Source: an uncultured Haloferula sp. (GTDB taxonomy: Bacteria > Verrucomicrobiota > Verrucomicrobiae > Verrucomicrobiales > Akkermansiaceae). From it: a stretch of DNA of 16,867 bases. Below, piece by piece: positions 7,623 to 14,800 of this stretch (position 1 is its first letter; every line of letters begins with the position of its first letter). The notes below the pieces were generated by a model. The model saw nothing but the letters and a program-made list of their open reading frames with translations, made no database searches and was not told where the DNA came from. Where the stretch lies: NCBI GenBank assembly GCA_946481625.1, contig CAMLOZ010000012.1, positions 1-16,867 of the forward strand. Reading direction: 5' to 3'. Made by a program: the position numbers and the translations under genes.

Positions 7623-8522
7623 TCAGGAACGAGGGAGGAAGAAGGAGCGCTGTTTGTCGGAGATCGGGAGGCCGAGTTTCTCCATTACCTCGAGCATGTC
7701 TTCCCAGACGCGGCGCTTGTCCTGGCTGCCGGAGTTGTTGTGGAGGAGGTAGGCGGGGTGGTAGGTCACGCGGACGGGGATGCCGCCGAATTCGTGCCAC
7801 TTGCCGCGCATGGCGGCGACCGGTCCGGTGAGACCGAGGAGTCCCTCCGCCGCGGTGCCGCCGAGGGCAACGATGCAGCGTGGCTTGACGATCTCCACCT
7901 CCGCGCGGACGAAGGAAATGCAGGACGCCATTTCCTCGGCCGTGGGCTTGCGGTTGTTGGTCGTCTGGCCCGGCATGGCTGGGCGGAACTTGACGATGTT
8001 CGAGATGTAGACCGACTCGCGGGCAAGGCCCATGGCCTTGAGGATGTCGTTGAGCTTCTGGCCCGCGGCCCCCACGAAGGGCTCGCGCTGGAGTTCCTCC
8101 TGATAGCCGGGGGCCTCGCCGACGAACATGAGATCGGCCTCCGGGTTGCCGGTGGAAAAGACCATGGTCTCGCGCAAGGTGCCGAGGCGGCGGGCGGGTT
8201 CCCAATTTTCCGCCTGACGGGCGAGGGCGGCGATTCGTTGCGCCGCACTACCATCCGAAGGGGCGGAAACGGCGGGGGCGGGAACCGGTGCTGCGCTGGC
8301 CGGGAGCGGTTCCGCGGCAGGAACGGGAGGCACCGGGCGCGGGGATTCCTCGGCCACGCGGGCGGCGGCGGGGGGCTTTTCAGCAGCGCGGGCGGCGGTT
8401 TTGCCACGGCGGTGGAGTTCGCGGAGGAGCGCCTTCGCCTCGTCGTCGAGGTGGACGGTCTTCACGCCGCGCGCTTCTTCCCCGCGCAGGAAATCGATCA
8501 GGGCATCCACCGGACGGCTCAC
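7623..8522 (-). CDS. Uracil-DNA glycosylase, family-4-like, lacking most Fe-S cysteines
   Basis: Predicted base-excision repair enzyme that removes uracil from DNA in the cytoplasm. From the GTG at 8522 the protein has 299 residues. Residues 1-47 are a charged helical region, 48-92 an Ala/Pro-rich linker, and about 95-299 the UDG fold. Motif A is GEAPG at 135-139, followed by 'PFVGAAGQKLNDIL'; 'YISNIVKFRP' with NNRKP follows at 172-193; motif B is HPAYLL at 255-260. In classical family 4 enzymes four cysteines bind a 4Fe-4S cluster (a CxxC pair before motif A, the Cys in KCRPP, and one about 15-20 residues later). Here the N-terminal pair is absent, KCR has become KFR (178-180), and only C201 remains at a comparable place. 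Start: an in-frame ATG at 8654 would nearly abut the divergent gene and add a low-complexity tail; GTG before SRPVDALIDFL is preferred, though no strong ribosome binding site is seen. Confidence 0.87.
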   Translation of the reverse strand: MSRPVDALIDFLRGEEARGVKTVHLDDEAKALLRELHRRGKTAARAAEKPPAAARVAEESPRPVPPVPAAEPLPASAAPVPAPAVSAPSDGSAAQRIAALARQAENWEPARRLGTLRETMVFSTGNPEADLMFVGEAPGYQEELQREPFVGAAGQKLNDILKAMGLARESVYISNIVKFRPAMPGQTTNNRKPTAEEMASCISFVRAEVEIVKPRCIVALGGTAAEGLLGLTGPVAAMRGKWHEFGGIPVRVTYHPAYLLHNNSGSQDKRRVWEDMLEVMEKLGLPISDKQRSFFLPRS

Positions 8523-8656
8523 GGGAGCGATGCTAGCGGTCCGGCCCGGGGGTGCAACCCCGGCCTTCGGGCGATTCCGAAGACGCGGCCCGCTTGTACT
8601 TGCCCCGGTGGGCCGGTTTGACCCATCGTGGCAGCGCGACAAACGCTTTTCCATCC
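8523..8656. other. Divergent intergenic region between UDG and PspA-like genes
   Basis: This 134-bp spacer must carry promoters for both divergent genes. A TTGACC at 8618-8623 resembles a -35 box for the rightward gene, but the segment about 17 bases on (AAACGC) is a poor -10 box, and no Shine-Dalgarno sequence precedes the ATG at 8657, so this promoter is speculative. The minus-strand frame of the glycosylase remains open through this region to an ATG at 8654, which I treat as non-coding. Confidence 0.35.
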
Positions 8657-9400
8657 ATGTTCCGCCGCATCTCCAATCTCATCAAAGGATTCCTCGGCCT
8701 CTTTATCGGGGGGATCGAAAAGAAGAATCCGGAAGCCCTGCTCGAAGTGGAGAAGGAGAACCTGCGAAAGCAGATCAGCGAATTCAATGCGGGGCTGGCG
8801 GCACATGCGGGGCTGGTGGAGCGCCTGATGACGCAGGTCAAGAAGCTCAACACGCAGGAAAACGAGCTGAAGGCCAGAACCAAGGCGCTGTTGCAGGCGG
8901 GCCAACGCGAGGCCGCGGGCGAGATGGCGCTGCAGTACAAGAATACCGACCAGCAGCATGCCGAGCTCAATGCCCAGCTCGAGAGCGCGGAGACCCGCTA
9001 CAAGGAACTGGTCCGGGCCCGCGACGTGGCGATCAAGGCGGCGCGCGACAAGATCGAGCAGCTCCGCCGCGGCATCGATGACATGAAGGTGCAGAAGGCG
9101 ATGGCCGAGTTGAACGAAATGGCCGCCGGCATGGTCGGCTCCCTCGGAGGCTCCGGCGATACCCTCAACCGTCTGGAGGAGATGGTGGAGGAAGAGCGCA
9201 GCAAGGCGGCCGGTCGGGCCCGCGTGGCCCGCGACAGCGTGGACCTGAGCGGGACCGTGCTGAAGGAGGCCGAGCAGAAGGCGCTCGCGGACATGGCACT
9301 CGCCGACTTCGCCGCGGCGGAAGGGATCGAGCTGAAGCCGACGGATTCCACGCAGGAAACACCACCTGCGCAGGGGACGATGGGGCCGGTGAGCCAGTGA
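8657..9400 (+). CDS. PspA/IM30 (Vipp1)-family membrane-stress protein
   Basis: A 247-residue protein with the layout of the phage-shock-protein A family: a short amphipathic N-terminal helix (FRRISNLIKGFLGLFIGGIE, 2-21), then long charged heptad-rich coiled coils (about 24-150 and 170-215), and a flexible Pro/Thr-rich tail (226-247). Family members polymerise on the inner membrane face to stabilise it and limit proton leakage; E. coli PspA has about 222 residues. The 'KKNPEALLEVEKENLRKQ' segment corresponds to the start of the coiled coil after the 'EDP' position of typical PspA. No partner such as PspB, PspC or PspF is visible nearby; instead a DUF1232 protein follows 60 bp downstream. Start: the ATG at 8657 gives the expected helix; the upstream extension to 8552 is not PspA-like. 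A distant alternative is a generic coiled-coil protein. Confidence 0.8.
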   Translation: MFRRISNLIKGFLGLFIGGIEKKNPEALLEVEKENLRKQISEFNAGLAAHAGLVERLMTQVKKLNTQENELKARTKALLQAGQREAAGEMALQYKNTDQQHAELNAQLESAETRYKELVRARDVAIKAARDKIEQLRRGIDDMKVQKAMAELNEMAAGMVGSLGGSGDTLNRLEEMVEEERSKAAGRARVARDSVDLSGTVLKEAEQKALADMALADFAAAEGIELKPTDSTQETPPAQGTMGPVSQ

Positions 9401-9460
9401 CCGGGGACGGCGAGGTGCTTTCGTTGGCGCTCCGGCTTTTCCGATCTAACGTGTCCCGAC

Positions 9461-9826
9461 ATGGATCCTGATTTGCCATCGCGCTATCGCGCCGGGAGTT
9501 GGTACTCCGCGCCGAACTTGTGGAGGAAGGTCTCGCGATGCGCGCTGGTCGCAGGGCGGAAGACGGTGCTGACGGCGATCACGCTCTACCATTGCCTGCG
9601 CGACAAGGACACGCCGGCATGGGCGAAGGGGGTGATCGTGGGAGCGCTGGGATACCTGGTGCTGCCGGTGGACATGGTGCCGGACATCATTCCGGGGGCC
9701 GGCTACGGGGATGATTGGGCGGCATTGGTCGCGGCGCTGGGGACGGTGGCGATCTACGTGAAGGATGTCCACAAGGTGAAGGCGGCGGTCCAGACGGAGA
9801 AGATCTTCGGGTTGAAGGGGCATTAG
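9461..9826 (+). CDS. DUF1232 (YkvA-family) small membrane protein
   Basis: A 121-residue protein with the DUF1232 signature 'GYLVLPVDMVPDIIP' at 64-78 followed by GYGDDWAAL (81-89). The segments about 57-73 and 85-101 are hydrophobic enough to be membrane-associated helices, with an N-terminal basic region (KVSRCALVAGRK). The family's biochemical role is not established; members are usually linked to the membrane. It follows the PspA-like gene by 60 bp on the same strand, which supports a shared envelope role. No clear Shine-Dalgarno sequence lies before the ATG. Confidence 0.85.
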   Translation: MDPDLPSRYRAGSWYSAPNLWRKVSRCALVAGRKTVLTAITLYHCLRDKDTPAWAKGVIVGALGYLVLPVDMVPDIIPGAGYGDDWAALVAALGTVAIYVKDVHKVKAAVQTEKIFGLKGH

Positions 9827-9863
9827 GGAAAACCGGCGCGCATCCATTGGTGGAATGGAAGTC

Positions 9864-9966
9864 GCTGCGATCCCTCCGGGATCGGTGGCTCTGCCGGCGT
9901 TTTCCGGGGGTGTCGCTCGTTCCTCGCTCAACCCCCGGCTACTGTGCTGCGATCCCTGCGGGATCG
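9864..9966. repeat. Palindromic intergenic element with flanking GATCCCT-CGGGATC hairpins
   Basis: Two near-identical 21-base units, GCTGCGATCCCTCCGGGATC and GCTGCGATCCCTGCGGGATC (each followed by G), lie at 9864-9884 and 9946-9966. Each contains a 6-bp stem GATCCC/GGGATC with a 3-base loop. Between them an 8-bp stem CCGGGGGT (9904-9911) pairs with ACCCCCGG (9931-9938) around a 19-base loop containing TCGCTCGTTCCTCGCT. The ordered structure, hairpin-hairpin-hairpin with direct-repeat ends, resembles REP/BIME-type dispersed elements. It sits between the DUF1232 and sulfatase genes. It may be non-autonomous mobile DNA or a transcriptional/RNA-stability element; no transposase is adjacent. Confidence 0.6.
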
Positions 9967-10031
9967 AAGCGGAAGACGGATGACGGATGACGGAAAACGG
10001 AACGCCTCGTCGTTTCGTGAAACCATAAGAA

Positions 10032-10055
10032 GGCACCGGTGTTGGATCCGGTGCC
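10032..10055 (+). promoter_or_regulatory. Perfect 8-bp stem-loop just upstream of the sulfatase start
   Basis: GGCACCGG (10032-10039) pairs perfectly with CCGGTGCC (10048-10055) around an 8-base loop, 17 bases before the sulfatase ATG. There is no U-tract, so it is not a canonical terminator for the upstream gene. It could be an operator palindrome or a 5'-UTR hairpin affecting sulfatase translation, or part of the neighbouring palindromic repeat DNA. Confidence 0.4.
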
Positions 10056-10072
10056 GAACCCAGATTTGTCGC

Positions 10073-11668
10073 ATGCTCCGTTGCCTTCTCGTTTCGATCG
10101 CCAGCTTGTCCTTCGTTTCCGCGGCGGAGCGTCCGAACGTGATTCTGATCCTCGCGGATGACCTGGGGTTCTCGGATCTGGGTTGCTACGGCGGCGAGAT
10201 CGCCACGCCGAATCTGGATGCCCTTGCGGCGGGGGGAGTGAAGTTCTCGCAGTTCTACAATTCTGCACGCTGCTGCCCGACGCGGGCTTCGCTGCTGACC
10301 GGGCTGCACCCGCACCAGACGGGGATCGGCCACATGACGGAGGAACCGGGCGAGACGATCCCTGCCGACCGACCGGCCGCGTACCAAGGGTATCTGAACC
10401 GGAACTGCGTGACGATCGGCGAAGTGCTGACGGGTGCGGGCTATTCGACCTTGATGACCGGGAAGTGGCATCTGGGGCAGAGCGCGCGGGACCGCTTGCC
10501 GTTGCAGCGCGGGTTCGACAAGTATTACGGCACCTATTCCGGCGCGACGCTCTACTTCACGCCGAAGGAACCGCGGATCATCAGCATCGGAAACGAACCG
10601 GACACCGAGTTGAAGAGCACGACCGACCGTCCCTACTACACGACGGATGCTTTCACCAATCATGCGATCCGCTTCATCGGCCAGGAGACGGGGGACGATG
10701 CGAAGAAGCCCTTCTTCCTTTACCTTGCATACACGGCACCGCATTGGCCGATGCAGGCGCATGAAGCGGACATCGCGAAGTACCGCGGGAAATACAAGGC
10801 GGGGTGGGACAAGCTGCGGAAGGAGCGCCATGAGAAGCAGAAGCGCCTCGGCCTGGTCGACGCGAAGTGGCCGCTTTCGGCACGCGACGAGCAGGTGCCG
10901 GCTTGGGACACGCTGGATGCGGAGAAACAGGACGAGCTGGATCTGCGGATGTCGATCTATGCGGCGATGGTGGATCGTCTCGACCAAAACGTGGGCAAGC
11001 TGGTGGGCTTCCTGAGGGAGAAGAAACTGTACGAAAACACGCTGATCCTTTTTCTCGCGGACAACGGTGCATGCGCGGAGCTGGGGATCCTGGGCAAGCG
11101 CAACGTGAAAGACGTGGCGAAGCGGAATGCGGAGCTACACCTCGGCTATGGCACGGCATGGGCGAATCTCTCCAGCACGCCTTTCCGGCTCTACAAGCAC
11201 CATGCGCACGAGGGCGGGAGTGCCACGCCATTCATCGCGCACTGGCCGGCGGGCATCAAGGCGCGCGAGGGCTGGCATCAGGAACCGGGACAGATCATCG
11301 ACATCATGCCGACGATCGTGGAGCTGAGCGGCGCGAGTTATCCCGGGGAGAAGGACGGGAAGAAGATCCTGCCGATGGAGGGGGTGTCATTGGCGGGAGC
11401 GTTCAAGGGAGGGAGCATCGCGCGGGGCAAGCCGATGTTCATGGAGCACGAGACCAATGCCTTCATCCGCCATGGCAAGTGGAAGCTGGTGGGGCGGAAC
11501 GCGGCACCGCGGGCGGGGTTGAAGGCGGAGCGGTGGCAGCTCTTCGACATGGAGGCGGACCGGACGGAACAAAACAACCTTGCCGAGCGGATGCCGGGCA
11601 AGGTTGCGGAGATGTCGAAGCAGTGGGAAGAGTGGGCGAAGGAAGCGGGGGTCTATCCGAAGCCTTGA
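10073..11668 (+). CDS. Secreted formylglycine-dependent sulfatase (S1/arylsulfatase family)
   Basis: Predicted to hydrolyse sulfate esters, probably on polysaccharides, outside the cytoplasm. The 531-residue length is normal for bacterial S1 sulfatases. Residues 1-17 (MLRCLLVSIASLSFVSA) are a signal peptide. Metal site: D29/D30 in 'LILADDLG'. C67 in C-C-P-T-R (67-71) is the residue converted to formylglycine by a sulfatase-maturating enzyme (not in this window), followed by 'ASLLTGLHPHQTGIG'. Other family positions: K131 and H133 in 'MTGKWHLG', H224 in 'APHWPM', D330-N331 in 'LADNGA', and K375 in 'FRLYKHHAHEGG'. The C-terminal subdomain carries 'KWKLV' and 'WQLFDMEADRTEQNNLA', typical of the family. 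All catalytic positions I can check are kept. Substrate is not predictable from sequence alone. The frame stays open upstream to 9944, but that part is repeat DNA and lacks a signal peptide, so the ATG at 10073 is preferred. Confidence 0.93.
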   Translation: MLRCLLVSIASLSFVSAAERPNVILILADDLGFSDLGCYGGEIATPNLDALAAGGVKFSQFYNSARCCPTRASLLTGLHPHQTGIGHMTEEPGETIPADRPAAYQGYLNRNCVTIGEVLTGAGYSTLMTGKWHLGQSARDRLPLQRGFDKYYGTYSGATLYFTPKEPRIISIGNEPDTELKSTTDRPYYTTDAFTNHAIRFIGQETGDDAKKPFFLYLAYTAPHWPMQAHEADIAKYRGKYKAGWDKLRKERHEKQKRLGLVDAKWPLSARDEQVPAWDTLDAEKQDELDLRMSIYAAMVDRLDQNVGKLVGFLREKKLYENTLILFLADNGACAELGILGKRNVKDVAKRNAELHLGYGTAWANLSSTPFRLYKHHAHEGGSATPFIAHWPAGIKAREGWHQEPGQIIDIMPTIVELSGASYPGEKDGKKILPMEGVSLAGAFKGGSIARGKPMFMEHETNAFIRHGKWKLVGRNAAPRAGLKAERWQLFDMEADRTEQNNLAERMPGKVAEMSKQWEEWAKEAGVYPKP

Positions 11669-11682
11669 GCGGATTAGAAGAA

Positions 11683-11829
11683 GGGGACAAGAGTGTCCCC
11701 CCTCCTTAACGCTAGCGCCAAATGCGGAAGCGCTAAGGAGCGACGACACTCCTGTCGTCGTAGTGCACGTAGTGGCCGGGGCAGGAGGTCCCCCTCTCCT
11801 TATTGCTGACGCCAAGCGCGGGAGCGCAT
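11683..11829. repeat. Cluster of hairpins with two degenerate copies of a ~41-bp unit between convergent genes
   Basis: Between the sulfatase and the large minus-strand gene there are successive hairpins: GGGGACA/TGTCCCC (11683-11689 and 11694-11700, 4-base loop); CTCCTTAACGC/GCGCTAAGGAG (11702-11712 and 11730-11740, one mismatch); and CGACGACA/TGTCGTCG (11741-11748 and 11753-11760, 4-base loop). A second, diverged copy of the GTCCCC-CTCCTTA-GC-GCCAA-GCG-GAGCGC unit (11695-11734) appears at 11788-11829. There are no strong T-tracts, so these are not classical intrinsic terminators, though the hairpins could stop or stabilise transcripts from both converging genes. They look like a REP-type dispersed element, different in sequence from the one at 9864-9966. 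Confidence 0.6.
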
Positions 11830-11834
11830 TCCGG

Positions 11835-14800
11835 TTACTTTGCCTCGGGGTTGGCTTGCAGGTAGGCGTCGACGTCCTTCGTCACGACGAGCTTGCCTTG
11901 CATGATGGCCCAGTGGCCGGGGAAGGTGCAGACGAATTCGTAGACGCCTTCCTTTCCGGGCGCGGTCATGCTGAGGGTTTCCTTCTGGCCGGGATCGACC
12001 AGCTTGGTCGCACCGAGCACGCGCGAGTCCTTGTCCGGCACGTAGGCGCGGCCCTGGCTGTCGAGCTTGTCGGGCGGGTTCGCCTGCACGGCTTCCGCCA
12101 CCGCTTGCAGGGTGCCGGGCTGGACGAAGACGAGGTTGTGCGGCATCGCGTCCGGATTCTCGAAGATGACCTGGAAAGGCTTGCCGGCTTCCACCACGAT
12201 GCGGGTGGTATCGTAGCGGAGTTGCTCGCGGACGGCCTTCACCACGAAGACATTCACGCGGAGATCCTTGAGGACCTTGCGTGCGACGGCACCGCGGTCC
12301 TTGGGCATCAGGCCCGCCAGATCGTTGGCGACTTGCACCACTTCGATGTAGTCCTGGGAGGTGCGGTCCTCCACCGGCACCTTGCGCGCCCAGGTTACCA
12401 GACCACCAGCGGCGGGATCGGCGAGTTCCGCGGACCATGCGGGGCGGGGAAGCAGGGCGATGCCCTTCGCGGCAGCGACGACCTGTTCGTCCTTCTTGAT
12501 CAGCTCGACCAGACCCGCGAAGACCTTCTGCGGTTCCTTGCCGATGCTCACGAGGGCCCGGATGGCGGCACCGCGGAGTCCGGCAAGCGGATCGCTGGTG
12601 ACCTCGATCCTGCTGCTCAGCTTCGGCGCGGGATTGGCCGGCTTCTTGAAGATCTCGCGACGCTGCGCATCGAGTACCGTCAGGGTGAAGCGGTCGAGCC
12701 GGTCTTCATAGCCGGCACGGTTCCACACTGCCACGGAATCGACCGGCTGATCGGTCTTCAGGTCAAGTTCCCACCAGGGATTGTTCTCGCCCTCGTTGGT
12801 GTGGGTTTGCGTGCCGGAATTGTAGTCCGAATCCGTCTTGCCATCGACCGCCCGTTGCGCGACGCCCGCGTGCGCGGTGCTGGACTGCTTGGCGGTGCCG
12901 CTGCCGGCGACATTCACGCCGCCTGCGAAGACCTGGACCTCCGCGAGGGTCAGCGTGCCGCGCCGCGGGAGCTCGATGCGAACGTAGCGGGCCTTGCCGC
13001 CCTTGGACTTCTCGAGGTCGGCCGCGACGGGTCCCGGCAGCTGCGAGAGCAGCGGGAACACCTTGTCGAATGCCGAGGCGCGCAAGGCCGGATCCGGCAC
13101 GAGCGGAAGGGCTTCGAGGAAATCGGTGAGGGTATCGCCGGACTTCACCGCGCTGGTCCATGCGGCATCGATGCTGCCATCCACGGAGATCAATGCCGCG
13201 AGCGCGCTGCGGCGGACAACCTCCGCATTGGTCGTGGCGGTCAGGGACTGGAGCGAGTTGCGGGCGCTTTTCAGATCGCCGACAGGCTGCATGAGGAGCA
13301 GGCGGCTGAGGTCCGTGGCGGTGCCGCCGCCGTTCTTCGCGAGGGGCGCGAGGATGGTGAGGAGGGTTTCGATCGCCGTGCCGTTCTTGAGTTTCGCCAG
13401 TTCGGCCAGCGCTTCGCTCCGCTGGGCCAATGAGACATCGGGGCGGGTGAGCATCGCGGTGAGGGTGACCGGGGACTTGGGCAGTTTCGCGAGATCGCCG
13501 CTGCTCACCGAACCCATGATGAACTCGATGCCGGCGGGGTTGTCGCCGGCGAGCGCCTTGCCTCCGGCGATGGCGTCCTTCCACCATGGCGCGAGCTGCC
13601 GCATGGTTTCCTTCAGGCAGTAGTTGATGTAGTAATCGGTCGGGTGCTTGAGCGCGGTGAGCGCGGCATCGGCGGCTTCCCATTGGCGGAAATAGCTCGC
13701 AACACGCACGGCCTCGAGGCGCACGCGGGGTGCCTCGTCATCGGCAGCCACCTTGAGCAGCGCGAGGGCATCCGGCACGCGGTCGCGCCAGTAGCCGAGC
13801 ACGCGCACGCCTTGCGCCCGGGCGCGGGGCTCGGAGGATTTGAGGGTGCGTTTGAGCAATTCGAGGTCCACGACGTTGTGCCACTGGTGTACCCAGAGCG
13901 CTTCCAGCATGTGGTGCTCGTAGTCCTTGTCCTTCGGATCGAGCACCTTGATCCAGTCGTTCACGCCGCGGATGACTTCCTTCGCGTCGTGCTTGCCGAG
14001 TTCGATCTTCGCCCGCATGCGGACATCGTTCTCCGGCTCCTTGAGAAGTTCGAGGAGAGCGGCAACCGGCTCGCCATCGATCTTCTTCGGTATCATCAAG
14101 GGACGGCCTTCGTAGGTGATGCGGTAGAGGCGGCCGTGCTGGTGGTCGCGGTTCGGGTCGCGCAGGTGGTGCTGCAAGTGACCGATCAGCATTTGCGACC
14201 AGTCCATGAAGTAGAGCGAACCGTCCGGGGCGACGGAGATACCGGAAGGGCGGAAGTTCGGGTTCTTCGCGATGTCCGTGGTCACCAGATGGTCCAGGGT
14301 CTCGCCCTTGATCGCGGAGCCCTCCTCCGTGAGCTTCGCGCGGAAGATCCCCTGGATGCTGATGACGTTCGTATTGAGGAAGAGACCCTGCCAGTCATCC
14401 GGGAAGTGGCGGCTGGTCAGGATCGCGGTGCCGGGACAAGGGCGCGAGGGGCGGTCCCAGAAACGCTGCATGCCGGGATGTGCGCCGCTGTCGAGATGAC
14501 CGCTCATCGCGGGCCCGAAGTAGTTGTCGTTGCCCGTCGCGTCGGTGATCAGGTCGTTGCCCCAGTAGTCGAAGACGCGGCCATGCGGGTTCGCGAAGCC
14601 ATAGGGTGCATGGCGCATGAACTTGCCGGTGTTCGGCTCGTAGCGGTAGATGGCTCCGTCGACGTTGCGCACCGGGCCGTTGAAGGTCTCCACGTTGCTG
14701 CGGTGGAAGATGCCGTCGCTGAGATAAACCGCCCCGCCGGGCTCCAGGCACATCGAGTTCGTCTCGTGGTGGGAGTCCGCGGCGTCGAGACCGTGGAGCA

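Noticed and set aside
8523..8654. N-terminal extension of the uracil-DNA glycosylase to an ATG at 8654
   Set aside because: The extra 44 residues are low-complexity and would leave two bases between divergent start codons, with no room for promoters.
9944..10072. Upstream extension of the sulfatase frame
   Set aside because: It is encoded by palindromic repeat DNA and would remove the signal peptide from the N-terminus.
9864..11829. CRISPR array or defence system in the repeat-bearing spacers
   Set aside because: Repeats are few, differ between spacers, lack regular spacing, and no cas, nuclease or toxin gene is near.
11580..13433. A 617-codon plus-strand open frame running from the sulfatase end into the giant gene
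   Set aside because: It overlaps both the sulfatase 3' end and repeat DNA, has no domain, and opposes clear cupredoxin and discoidin coding sequence.
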